This document shows positions 22,909-34,248 of a DNA stretch of 64,000 bases, piece after piece. Under the pieces are notes generated by a model. The model ran no database searches, was not told the DNA's origin, and was given only the letters and a program-made list of their open reading frames with translations. The stretch lies in contig BCLD01000001.1 of the NCBI GenBank assembly GCA_001600875.1, positions 430,162 to 494,161 of the forward strand, in the 5' to 3' direction. Origin of the DNA: Solicoccozyma terricola. Lineage: Eukaryota; Basidiomycota; Tremellomycetes; Filobasidiales; Piskurozymaceae. Positions within the stretch are counted from its first letter, which is position 1. Each line of letters starts with the position of its first letter. Both the position numbers and the translations under genes were made by a program.

Positions 22909-23617
22909 ATACATCTCGGGTCCCTATATCTTTTCGTGTGGATGCAGTGATCGTTTGCGTTTGCCCGAGAAATAGAACTCTTTCAAGAATTCGCCGATAG
23001 TTCGCCACCGCGTACCTTTTCCGCTTCCGCGCCGCATGCTCCGATAAGATCTGATGTATCTGATGTGAGGTGACTGGTAAAAGGCAGGTTGACACTTGCG
23101 ATGGCAATGCAACCCCATGCATGTCATATCGAGCCCTAAAGAAAATTCCTAGTGAACGCCTATGTAGGTGTCGGCCAGGCTATTCAGCTAACCGTTCTGT
23201 GGATCGCCGCGAATCACAGTCTACATCCGTCCTACTCCCTCTCAGCCGAAATCACTTATGACGTCCTTTACCAGCGTGCCGCCTCACCCATCTGTACATG
23301 CCATGGACTATCAATGCGAAGTCGAACACCTTGTACAAGACCACCAGCGGGCTGGGCATTGAACGACCAATCTTGTCCACGCGACACTCCGATCTCGCCC
23401 AAAAACTCCGGACTGGCTATTTCCGCGGGCCGGTCTAGATTCACGAGATGACCGGCCCGATGCTCCGGAAATCATGTATGTCTAGATGTTAATACAAGGG
23501 GACAGCCAAGTTTCAAGCAGACATCGTCCCAGCGCATCGCACTTCATCGTCAACTCGCATCGATCACTAGCACTTACAAACTTCACCACACTCAACCATC
23601 CGATACACCTTGCAGTC
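22909..23617. other. Intergenic, about 700 bases
   Basis: Between two plus-strand genes. One 99-codon open frame (23152-23451) has no recognisable similarity. A perfect inverted repeat is listed separately. The promoter of the downstream oxidoreductase must lie here. Confidence 0.4.
23426..23459. repeat. Inverted repeat CGGGCCGGT / ACCGGCCCG
   Basis: Perfect 9-base arms separated by 16 bases, about 160 bases upstream of the oxidoreductase start. CGG...CCG inverted repeats are the usual targets of fungal Zn2Cys6 regulators, though known sites have shorter arms. Confidence 0.6.
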
Positions 23618-25682
23618 ATGTCTTCTTCCTCTCTGTCTTCCTCTGCTCCATTGATGAGCGTCCTCATGTGTGAGTACTTCTGCCAGACATGTAACTCTTG
23701 TTCGTCGAATTGACGGCGTCGGTGTCCGCTATCGATCACTTACAGGTGGTACCGGCGAGGTGAATATCTTCTACTCTTACACGCGGCACTTTTATTGCAC
23801 TGGCTCATATCCCATCCTTTTCATCACACAGTACACCACTGGATGGACCGGATCAGGCGGATCCAAATCCGACAAGAAAGTCGGCGTCGTCGGTTTGACT
23901 TGCTTTGACCTTCGTCGTCGTGGGAAGGTGGGAGATCTTCAAATGGTGGGAACGACTGGATCAAAGGTGGGCATAACAAATCGTTGCCTCTGCTTGCGGG
24001 GATTGTGCTAAGGAGGGAATTTCGGGAATTTAGTTCCCCCAAATTAGGGAGCACTTGCAGAAGAACATTGGAGATGTTTACAAAATGGACACTTCGTGAG
24101 TCTTCTCTGCACGTCCTCCTGTCCTCCAGATAGACCGCTTTAACGACCTCGTCACATCCCAGGTTCAAGGGATACCCTGAAGGGGACAAACGAGACCCGG
24201 AAGCATACATCGAAGCTATCAACAAGCTTCCCAAGGGATCAGCTGTCATCAGTATGTTTACATCCCTCCCAGGCTCGTACTCCTGCCTGCTCCCCGCTGA
24301 CATCCCTTCCCAATCCGCTTCGCAGTCTTCACCCCTGATTCCACTCATTTCCCCATCGCACTGCACGCTCTTGAGTCTGGTCACCATGTCTTGGTCACCA
24401 AGCCTGCTACCCAGCATTTGAAGCATCACCAGGCTTTGGCTAAGAAGGCTGCTGAGAAGGGACTTGTCTGCTGGGTTGAACAGTATGTTATTAATTCCTT
24501 CTCAAACTCCCTTGTCAAGGAGATGTTCACTGACAGGGCTGATCTCGCTTTCCCAGCCACAAGCGATTTGACCCAGCATACAGTGACGCCAAAATGCGAT
24601 CTTCCACCATCGGCGACTTTTCATTCTTCTCTTCTTACATGTCTCAACCAAAGTCTCAACTCGAGACCTTCCGAGCTTGGGCCGGTAAAGATTCCGATAT
24701 CTCATACTACCTCAACTCTCATCATGTGGATATCCATTGTTGGTTGGTTGAAGGTAAATTCAAGCCTGTCAAGGTGACTGCGTCAGCCGCGACAGGTATC
24801 GCAACAAAGGAGCCATACGGATGTGTGAGTGACGTTTTGTCATAACTGTGGGAGGATGTCAAACTGACGTAATAATCCCCCGGGGTGTGATAGGTCGCTG
24901 GTACCGAGGACACCATCACTCTCCTTGTCGATTGGGAGAGCTTGACTCCGGAGAAGAGGAAGGGAACCGCAGGTTAGTGCGAACATTGTGATCAGAGTAA
25001 AAAGTTACACCGCTGATCGTACACTGCGATACCTCAAGTGTACACTGCATCGTGGACCGCACCAACAACCAGTGGTGTACACAGCGAGCAATTCTTCCAC
25101 TACATGGGATCAAACGTCAGTCTTCTTCTGCATTTGCCACTGTGCCATTGCTTTTGGGCCTTGAACTGATCACCCGTGTCAAACGATTGCAGGGCGAGAT
25201 CAACGTCAACCAGGCCAGGCGAGGATACGACATCACAGTTGATGGTCAAGGCAAGACCTCTTACAACCCGTATGTCTTTGTTCTACCGGCTCTTCCGCTG
25301 AACCCTGCTGATCTTCCGTGCCAACCACAGATTCTACATGAAGTACTCTCCCGCAGAGGATGGCTCCTTCGATGGTCAACGTGGATACGGATACGTCTCC
25401 ATCGAGAAGTTCATTGACGCCGCCAACAAGGTGAACAGCGGTGATGCCAAGCCTGAGCTTTACGACCAGTACGGGTTGCCAACCATCAAGAACACGTAAG
25501 TTTTGCGAGACCTTGTCACCTGCGCCGTCCACATCGCCTGACCTCTCCCTTCTCGTAGCATCACTACCACTGCAATTCTCCGCGCTGGTAGGAGGTCTCT
25601 TGATGACAAGACCCCCGTCTTCATCTTCGAGAACGCCGACGGTGACTTGGACTTCACCTACGATGACCCTTCAAAGAAGTAA
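23618..25682 (+). CDS. Gfo/Idh/MocA-family oxidoreductase
   Basis: NAD(P)-dependent oxidoreductase with an N-terminal Rossmann domain and a C-terminal dimerisation sheet, probably acting on a sugar or sugar acid; the substrate cannot be read from sequence. Twelve exons join in frame from [17 protein letters not shown]. Landmarks: CGTGEYTTGW (nucleotide-binding glycine motif), [54 protein letters not shown] with the expected Lys-Pro motif, [28 protein letters not shown], and the C-terminal [19 protein letters not shown]. The second exon is only 14 bases (CGTGE), placing an intron on each side of the glycine motif. Stop at 25680-25682. Confidence 0.75.
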
Positions 25683-25847
25683 TTGATAATCTGAATTCAG
25701 ATGTGGAAAGAGACGTCGAGCCGGCCGATCGATTTGCATTCAAATTTTGTAGGATCTTGTGATTGCATGTAATAAGGAGACATTGCAGATTTTCTGAACT
25801 TTGACATTTGACCGCTGTCACCTTACAAAAGGAAATTCCGGAACTTT

Positions 25848-26513
25848 TACCGCTTTAATCCGGCCCAGGTATCAACTTGGCATGCTGCCTCGACTGCGGC
25901 CAAACCCCAATCCTCCCCGTGGTCTGAGATCACAATTTTTTTTTTTTTTCGACATCAGCATGATCCCTATGGCAGTACAAACGTATCGCACTCACTATGA
26001 CCTTTACCATTAACACCTCTTCCCAACCCTGCTCGATCCAACGCCTGATCGTCGGACAGGCAAGTCAAGACGCCGAAGATGAGTGGCACACCCGTGTCCA
26101 ACTGCACACGCATAAGACCGTGGGAAACGGCGTCTGCGATGTATTCAAAGTGCATGGTCGATCCTTTGATGAGGACACCAATTGCAATGACGGCATCGAA
26201 AGCGCCGGTTTTGCTAAGTCTGTGGCATGAGTAGCGGTTGGCATAGATAGAGCAGGAAGCATCGACACGACGGATGACCAAAGACAGAGACTCACTGCTG
26301 ACAAGCGAATGGAAGTTCATAGCTTCCAGGCACAGTCTCAATATGTATATTCTGTTCCGTCACACCCTGCGCCTTGAGTTTTGCGACACACCCTTGAACA
26401 AGTGATTCGATGACGACAGCGTTCCATCGTGCGTGGACGATGACGATCCGCTTCGAGGAACCGTCGAAGGACTTGGGTGGTGGTGGAAGACCTTTGATAG
26501 TTGCGTCTGCCAT
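25848..26513 (-). CDS. RIB4: 6,7-dimethyl-8-ribityllumazine synthase
   Basis: Joins 3,4-dihydroxy-2-butanone 4-phosphate with 5-amino-6-ribitylaminouracil, the penultimate step of riboflavin synthesis. Three exons (about 26513-26296, 26219-25996, 25924-25848) give 172 aa. Landmarks: [55 protein letters not shown] with the catalytic histidine, and the last exon [16 protein letters not shown], which completes the family C-terminus. Without the third exon the reading ends early at SECDTFVLP. The second intron carries a run of about 15 A (minus strand). Divergent from the geranylgeranyltransferase gene with about 150 bases between starts. Confidence 0.95.
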
Positions 26514-26665
26514 ATGGAGAAGGATCAATGGATGATTGTTGATGTGTGTGTTGAAGCAGATGTACCGATGTGTGACACTACTGATGCCAGTGGTCCCGGT
26601 GTGGTGTGATTACGTAATAGCCGCCTCTATTCAAGCACGCGACGGCGACCTACCACCATCCATCC

Positions 26666-28473
26666 ATGAATCCTCTCTCGATCAGACCTACACTTGTCAT
26701 GCAATCGACCTTCAAGAAGAATGCTCACATAGCGTACTTCCTAAGATGCCTCACAGCTCTTCCATCGGCTGCAGAGTCGAACGATACTAATCGGTTAGTA
26801 GTACGAAGTGGCAGCAAATCCGTCACGATTATTCCCTAACGCCGATGTCCCAATTTACGTTCTAGAATCACCATAGCGTACTTCTGCTTATCTGGACTTG
26901 ATCTTCTGGGAGCTCTTGAAAGCAAGTCTACACCGGAACAGCGGAAAGGTTGGGAAGAATGGGTCTGGGATTTGGAAGCCGGTGAGTGTCCCACCCGTGC
27001 CGTCAATGCAGGGGCGGAACTCTCAAGGACACTGAATGCCGTGATTTCATGCGTCGAATAGATGAGGGTGGTTTCCGAGGATCCACATCCATGAGAATAG
27101 CAGTCAGTCCAGATGGGCTTACCACTAGTCAAGATACACCGAGCTCACCCCTCCCTTGTCACAGACGGAATCGGTCTCATCCCGTTCAACCGATCGACAT
27201 CTGACATCACTCAATCCGCCTCATCTACCTTCAACATACACCGCAATCCTTGTCCTCGCGTTACTCCGAGCTGACTTCAGACGGTTAAACAGAGATGGAC
27301 TCGTGGCATTCCTTGAATCATGCATGGAAGATGATGGAAGGTACGGATGGCGCTCGAAGTCGGTATATATACTTGATTTCACCAAGCTAAAATCCCGGAA
27401 AACCATAGTTTCTCACCATATCCAATCGGCTCAATGTCTTCAACAGACCGGCAGCAAGATGAATTTACAAAGGAAAGCTCATTCGAGTCAGACGCTCGGA
27501 TGACCTATTGTGCTAGCATCCTTTCGGATCTTCTCCGGAAGATGAATATAAACGATCGTGAATATCAACCCGACCCAAGGCGAGTGCTTGGCTCAGCTTA
27601 GCTCACCCTCGGTTTGCTTCGCGTTTCACAGTTGAGATGAAGAGCCCGAAAGGTAAAGGAAAACAGACAATGATGGAATGGACGAGACGGTGTCAGGTGG
27701 GTTGGTCTGCTCATGAGCGGACAGAGAATGGAGTTTGATTGACAGGTTCATCCGACGTAGACATGGGAGGGCGGCTTCGGTCAACGTCCAGGATTGGAAG
27801 CTCATGGTGCGTCTCGCACCCATTATTTTCATTCGCGTTTCTCAACTTTTCTTCCTATTTACAGGTGGATCCACATACTGTCACATTGCGGCGCTGTCGA
27901 TCCGGCAACCTCGGTTTAGCTGTATCGATGTGGACGATGCGATACGATATTTAGCCATGAAGCAAGTTGGCGGTGGACAAGGTGGGTTCCAAGGTCGACC
28001 AGGGAAGGATGAGGATGTCTGTTATAGTTTCTGGAGTGGAGCTGCATTGAGAGTGAGTCCCAGATGCCATCGATACAATCCTTGAATGAACCAGTAATGC
28101 AGTCTCCTCTCGGACTTGGCATAGATACTGCATAGCGAATCTTTGTTCGACGTGGATGCGAACAGGTCCGCGTTGTTGAATGCACAAAGCCCGATAGGAG
28201 GGTTTGGAAAGGAGGCTGGTGAATTCCCAGGTAAGCCAAGTCCACCCAACTCCGTCTTTTCAAACCTACTCTGCTCATTACTCTCCCCATTCCACTCCGG
28301 CAGATCCATATCACTCCTATCTGGCGATCGCTGCGTTAGCGATGACTGACAATGATGAAGCAAGCGCTGAGAAGGGTTCATTAGGTCTAGTTGACCTGGA
28401 CCCGGTGTGGAATGTGTCTCGAGCGACGAAGACCTGGTTAGAGGGCGTTCTGCGGGGGATTCGCCACCCGTGA
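26666..28473 (+). CDS. CDC43: Geranylgeranyltransferase type I beta subunit
   Basis: Catalytic beta subunit that transfers geranylgeranyl to CaaL-type proteins such as Rho1 and Cdc42. About nine exons. The start MNPLSIRPTLVMQ leads to HIAYFLRCLTALPS and NDTNRITIAYFCLSGLDLLG, which distinguish this enzyme from the farnesyltransferase beta subunit. Prenyltransferase repeats follow: PPHLPSTYTAILVLALLRA, DARMTYCASILSDLL, WEGGFGQRPGLEAHGGSTYC, and GGGQGGFQGRPGKDEDVCYS, where the Asp and Cys are zinc ligands. The third zinc ligand is the histidine in FPDPYHSYLAIAALA. Ends LRGIRHP. The junction at about 27101-27177, between SMRIA and TESVSS, is less certain than the others. Confidence 0.93.
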
Positions 28474-28768
28474 TCCGCGGATACACATTGCCCGCGATAT
28501 TGTTTACCTTTCGACGTTGGTCTGGGGGGGAGGGACCTAGGATGCGTTCAAGTTGCTAGATCGACGACATATCCATTCAAACTCCCACAAGCCATACGTT
28601 CTCCTCTCACCTAGGCCCATCATCAGGCGAGCGCCGCCCTCCACATTTTCCTGCCACATGGTCATTTCACCCGCCTCATGGGGATTGTGTTTAGTGCGGA
28701 GACCATCGCAGACTTGAAGAGCTCCGTGACCTCGCCATATCAGCTCAACATATGCGATTGTGGAGAAG

Positions 28769-30681
28769 ATGTCTGACATCGGAGGTGCTTCATCTAGGAG
28801 AAAGGTATGTTTCGAATGTATGATTGTATTGTATTGGCCTTGAAAAACAGCTCATATCTCTGCCGACCCTCTTTCCAACAGGTGACAGGAAAGATCGAGC
28901 TCCCTCTCACACAACAGACCCGACCGGGTCCCCGCTCCTCACCCGCATCATATAATCATTCTCCATCTCTCAGTGCAGCACCACCTGCTCCACCGTTCTC
29001 TCGCTCCAATACATCTACTCCGGTCCAACCGAGAGCAAGAGCTCGCGTGAACATCACTTCGTTAGCAACACCAACAGCTTCACCAGCTGCTTCGAGCAGC
29101 CATGATGGGTTACCAAGAGCTGCAACGGCGGTATCCAGCTCAGGAGGTAGCACGCTCGGAAGAAGAGCTTTGGTTCGCGCTGCGACAACCCCCGTCATAC
29201 TCGGGGGACAACACCATGAATCTCCCGGGACGCCAACAGCGATGGGATCTCGAACTTACACCTCCAAGTCTCCAAGTCTGAGTCATTCGACCTCACGATC
29301 CGACTTGGGTGCACCTAGAGCTCGCTTGGGTGGGAATGGGATGGCGAAGGTCAATCGAGAAGCTCTGGATTCGATGCAAGACTTACGAAAGGGTGGCGCA
29401 ACTGCTTCAACCATCTCTCAATCCGGAAACATTCCGTCTCTATCATCTCCAGCGTCAATCGTTGCTGGACCTTCCTCCCGACCTCTTCTTTCAGCTCTAC
29501 CGATCGGTTCGCCATCCTCCTTTCCAACCATGGACGGTATCTCACCTCGCTCATCCGCTCGCGAAGCGGCGCGAGCTGCTCGTCAATCTCGAGCTCTCGA
29601 CGATGGGATGAACGTTGTAACTACATCCCCTAGATCTGGTGACCCGAGGCTGGCGCGATCGCCTTCAATCGTCAGTGATCGTTCAAGCATATCTTTCAGG
29701 TCGTCAGAGGTAACTAGTTCTGTTGGGGCACTGTCGAGGTCGCCCAGAGTGGTTGGACTAGACTCTACACCGCAAACGGAAATTAGCTCTTATGGGAGCT
29801 TGAGGGACGACAACGCCTTCTCATTGGATCAAGCGATATCGCTACAAAGTGGAGGAACGAAGAAGCTGTCGCTGTCTTCGGAAGTCGTGGTGGAGGATGA
29901 AGGAGATGAGGGAGGCCGGCACGATGAAACGGAAGATAGCATAGAGTTGGAAGATGGAATCAGAGATGCGAAGCGGGATAGAAAGGTGAATTGTTACCGA
30001 CTGTCGGGATGCGCTCTTACTCTACTGACCGAAGAGAAATTGTATTCCAGATCGCCGACCTGGAAATCAGCAACAAGAGTCTCATGGCAATCAACCGGAA
30101 TTTAGAAGGTGGGCCGAAATATTCAAAACACTTTTTGCGGTTGCTGCTGTTCCTGACGACATGATATCACAGCTGAGGCCGCCAGAAAGAGCCGCTTGAT
30201 AATATCACTGAAACGACAACTTCGAGCGTCTGCCGCCGGATTGTCTAGTGGCGATGTGGTGGGTGGCATAGCTTCCGCTCCGTCACGAAATCTGGGCCTC
30301 AAAGACGATCTAGAAGACGATCTAGACGTTCTCGATTTCGATGAGAACGATGAAGTGGCTCAGGAATGCCTTCGTGACGCAAGTGTGCTGGATTCGTCTC
30401 TCGACAAGGCGAATGATGCGATTGAGGCGCTCATCAGGAAAGGGAAGGAGGCGATGAGGAAAGTCGAGGATATCAAGGAGGGCGCGAAGGGTAAAGTACT
30501 GGGTGTTTTGGAACTGGAGGAGCAGGAGAGTATGGGTGGTGAGAGTGAGGAGGACACGGAAGCGGGAACGGAAACGCCACCGGTGCAGAACGACGACACG
30601 ATAGAGGCACGAACATTAGAGGAAGAGGAAATACCAAACCTACAACGGACCGCCGACGAAGGCAGAAACGATTTAACTTGA
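28769..30681 (+). CDS. Unknown Ser-rich protein with a central coiled coil
   Basis: I do not recognise it. Four exons (about 28769-28804, 28882-29985, 30051-30108, 30173-30681) give about 565 aa from MSDIGGASSRRKVTGKIEL. Residues up to about 370 are low-complexity Ser/Pro/Arg-rich with many SP sites. A short coiled coil follows (KIADLEISNKSLMAINRNLE, then AEAARKSRLIISLKRQLR), and the exon junctions fall exactly inside it. The rest is acidic, with another helix (KANDAIEALIRKGKEAMRK). The coiled coil between two disordered arms suggests a scaffold or cytoskeletal adaptor; this is inference. Confidence 0.6.
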
Positions 30682-30814
30682 TTCAGACCTCTTCAATCTC
30701 CAAGTCCACACGACATACAACTTACACTTTGGGCAAATACAATCACTCGGCGGCTCAACCTGTAGCATAGCAATCAATCAATAATCTAATAAAAGTGTGT
30801 TCTAGGCTGTAGAG

Positions 30815-31380
30815 GTGTATAACGATCACGTGATGCAATTCGCATCTCGAGCTCAAACGGCCCTCGCGATTGTCCACCATGCGTTTCCTACAGTCACACC
30901 CACTCTCATACACACAATCACACCTGGAATTCCACCTTCAGCTTCTTCATCTACTTCTGTCATGTCTCTGCTCGCAAACGTCGTCGGCTTCGGAGCGTTC
31001 GGATTCGCTACGCGGTGTTTTCAGCTCGGTTTGCAAAAGCGATTCATGTTTGATGGTGAGCAGCTTGAGGAGTAGCTGCGTGACGACGTTGAGAGTTTGA
31101 GATTTGTATCTGACCTTGCTGTCTATCAGCGCCACATACCCATGTAGCCACAGCTGCCGCATTCGGTTTGGTGGGTTGGGGAGTCTACGAGCTTGAAGGA
31201 CGACAGTGAGTTTTTTCAGTATCCCCGTCATCAATCTATTCATCTCGCTGATACAAACCGCTTGGGCGCCCCCACAGAAAAACTCTCCTCGACGCCCGTC
31301 GTACCGTCTTGATATCCAACCGGGAGAAGGAGCGAGAACTTTTTGAACATCAGAAGACGGAACAGACCGAGGGGCATTAG
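30815..31380 (+). CDS. Small two-segment membrane protein, resembles fungal complex I accessory subunit
   Basis: Three exons (about 30815-31055, 31130-31205, 31278-31380) give about 140 aa. Two hydrophobic segments are visible: SVMSLLANVVGFGAFGFATR, followed by a basic turn (LQKRFMFD), and THVATAAAFGLVGWGVYELE. A charged helix ends the protein (RRTVLISNREKERELFEHQK). The pattern, a G-rich segment then QKR then a second segment then a charged tail, recalls the fungal NADH:ubiquinone oxidoreductase subunit NUXM in the inner mitochondrial membrane. I recall the family only loosely, so the name is tentative. The start may be the ATG at 30815 or the one at 30833 (MQFASRAQ). Confidence 0.55.
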
Positions 31381-31687
31381 AGATCGCGTACACGGGGAAC
31401 AGGAATCGGAATCGGCGCTGCGCACTAAGAGAGGGTGTTGGCAGGTTTGGAGGTGGAAATATGGGATGTACTAGCTGCGTCGAATGAATGGCATACAACG
31501 TTGTTTTCGGATCTGGAGTAAAGGACGTCCTACGTGGTCAGCTTAAGTAGTAGACGGCCAATACTCGACACTGGAAAATCGTCTCTACACAACAAGGAAT
31601 GTAATGCAGCCATGTCTCATCATCAAAGGCAAAAGACACAGTCTACAAAATGTTACATAACAAGTCGTAAGACGAGCACACATCCAT

Positions 31688-33351
31688 TTACTCCTCTGGC
31701 TCCAGCTCGCCATATGGTCTCGAGCGGAAGTAAGATTCGTCAAACTGCGGTAGGGCTAAAGATTAGATGACTCATTTCTCAAGACGAAGACGTCCATCAC
31801 GTTGGCACCACTTACCCAATGTACCCGAACGTAACCATCCTCACCACCCGATGCAAATGCCTTACCAGATGGATGAACGGCGATGGTGTTGATAGGTCCG
31901 CTATTGAGAATGAAATTCAACAGCTGCGTCAGAGACGTTTCGTTTCTTCCACCACACTCGCGCCACAAAAAGAGAGGGGGGGGGGGGGGGAAGTCAAAAC
32001 TCACAAATGACCCTTGACACGACCGACCTCCTCCTCGAATACACGATGCCAGAATCGAGTCTCGAACTTTCCAGATCGTGTAGAGGTGGTAGTAACGCTC
32101 ATGGCATCCTGACCTCCTCCGACGATGACCTGATGTGGGGGAGGGGAGGGTTGATCAATTCGACGTGTCATTAGCGTCAAAATCATCAGTTCAGACATAC
32201 ATATGGTCGAAGAGGAGTGATGCAGGCGCTGTTAAGTGGGGTCTCGGTGATGAATGTCTTCAATACTTGAAGATTTTTACTGTCATGCAGCTGTGTCCGA
32301 GGTAAGCGGGAACGAGCGAGGACGAGCGGGGACGATGAGTATTTATTTGTTGTGAGATCTCATGTAGAAATGACGTTTTGACTCACCTTTGCGGTTTTGT
32401 CCTTGCTCGACGTGATAAAGTAGGTGCCATCGGGTGAGAGTTGCAGGTCGGTGACCTTGAGTCAGGGAGGAAGGGGTTTGATAAGAGTCAGCGATGGTGT
32501 TGACATGAATAACTGCGGAACGATCCCCTCCGTCCAGTGATAACTCTTTTGAATGTCACATATGTTCAACCGCTTCCCTTCCACGTTCACGTTGGAACCG
32601 GGGAAAACTCAAGATGCACCATGGCTAACGCAGCAATTGACCATCCTAAAAGTAAAGCCGCGGCCGCGCTACTTCCGACCACCATCCACCCCCTTTCCCA
32701 CAAATCCTCGACGATTCCTTAACCCCCCCCCGCGGGGGGCAGCCCACGAAATCCAAATCCCAAAACCCAAAACACTCACTGGACCCAAATGCGCCTTCTC
32801 ATTACTCTCAATCTCTTCTCCAGTCTCAGCATCGAACAAAGCGACTTTCCCACTCTCGTGACCTGTGATGATCTCCCGTGCGAGTGGAGCAAAAGCCGCT
32901 ACTGTTGCTTTTGATCCAATAGGGGAGAAGTTGGATAATGGTTCGTCGGATTCTGGAAAAAAAAACGAAAGAGAAGGAAAGGGAGGGTTTGTTAAGGCGG
33001 GGTTTTTGAGGGGGGGGGGGGGATATTCTGAACACTCACGCTCTGTACATTCTCCTTCTCTATTAATTCCCCAAACTCTAATCGCTCCTTGATGTCCACT
33101 TCTTTGTTCGGTGATACATAAAATCTGCTTATCATCATCACTCCAAGTTACTCTTTTCACTGCAGTTGGGAAATCCCACGTCCGTAGACAACGACCTGTT
33201 GAGACGTTCCATAGCTTCATTGTGTTGTCAGCTGCGCCGGAGACGAGGAGTTGGGATTTGGCTGTGGAGTGAGGGGTGTGGGTGTGAGGTGGTCAGTTTC
33301 GTGGGTGATGGGTGGATGGGAGGACGGGTGATATCCCGAGCCCTCTTTTTC

Positions 33352-33398
<47 letters not shown>

Positions 33399-33987
33399 TT
33401 CTTTTTTCTCGACAGCCACGTTACATTGTCCATTAGACTGGGAGGATATTTCCTGTTTTTTTTTTTTTTTTTGGGAGACTCGAATGAATGCGTTGCGTTG
33501 GCGCTTTGCATATTTCCCATTCCCATTCTTGGCTATCATCATCCCCCTTCTTCAGATGCTCGCGCTGCCTCTCCCCCGTACCGCACACGGATATATCCCT
33601 GCCATCGACCTCGAACCCCTTCATTCTACTCACAATCCACCGCCACACTCCAAATCGTTCCATTATGTCCAGTATACGTTCCTAACCTCTCTCCATTCGA
33701 TGAAAACCACACATTGATGATGTGATCTTTAGATGCGGTGAATAGAAGATCACCTTCTTTGTTGAAGACGATTTGGGTGAGAGAACGTTCGTGACCTGTT
33801 TGATGGTGGGGAAACGAAAGGGGGAAGGAATTAGTGGAGGAGGGATGGAAAGACTGGTGGGGGTGGGTTACGAACCTTGCAAGAGAATAGGTTTCTGGAG
33901 TGGGTGGATTGGGGGTTACGAGTGGAAGCGGTGGAGTCAGTACGGGGGAGGTCTACTTTGCAGTGTATGTGTGGGCCCTCTCACCAT
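31688..33987 (-). CDS. TIF34: Translation initiation factor eIF3 subunit i
   Basis: Seven-bladed WD40 protein that forms the eIF3b-i-g module and binds the 40S ribosome. Ten exons join in frame. It begins [18 protein letters not shown], matching metazoan eIF3i almost residue for residue, and continues [129 protein letters not shown] and [18 protein letters not shown], ending EPEE. The first coding exon holds only the ATG (33987-33985), followed by an intron; the second is 19 bases (about 33894-33876). The long third intron (about 33633-33262) is filled with simple repeats. Divergent from GPI12 with about 260 bases between starts. Confidence 0.96.
31973..31990 (+). repeat. G homopolymer in an eIF3i intron
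   Basis: A run of about 15 guanines between exons 8 and 9 of the eIF3i gene, which is transcribed from the other strand, so the pre-mRNA carries poly-C. A second run of about 13 G lies at about 33011-33022 in another intron of the same gene. Confidence 0.85.
33352..33399 (+). repeat. (TTTC)n tetranucleotide microsatellite
   Basis: About twelve TTTC units inside the third intron of the eIF3i gene; a run of 17 T follows at about 33456-33472 in the same intron. On the coding strand these are purine-rich (GAAA)n and poly-A. Confidence 0.9.
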
Positions 33988-34248
33988 ATTGAGTGAAGTG
34001 GATTGTGGATCATGTACTGGAGCGAGGTGATACAATAAGACGAGGGAGGGTTGGACGGGTTGGACACGAGAAAATATTGGAATTTCACACGATGGACAGC
34101 GGGAGAAGGGGCAGGAGGGACAGGGAGGGTTAGTCGCCCAGAGGAAGGGAGGGACGAAGGGACGGGAGGGACGGCGTCAACATCCTATACCACCGATACA
34201 CCACCCACCCACCCACACCCCCCCCACACCCCCCCACACCCCACCACA

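Noticed and set aside
33166..33717. 183-codon plus-strand frame rich in Phe and Leu
   Set aside because: It reads through the TTTC microsatellite and T run in an eIF3i intron and over antisense exon sequence.
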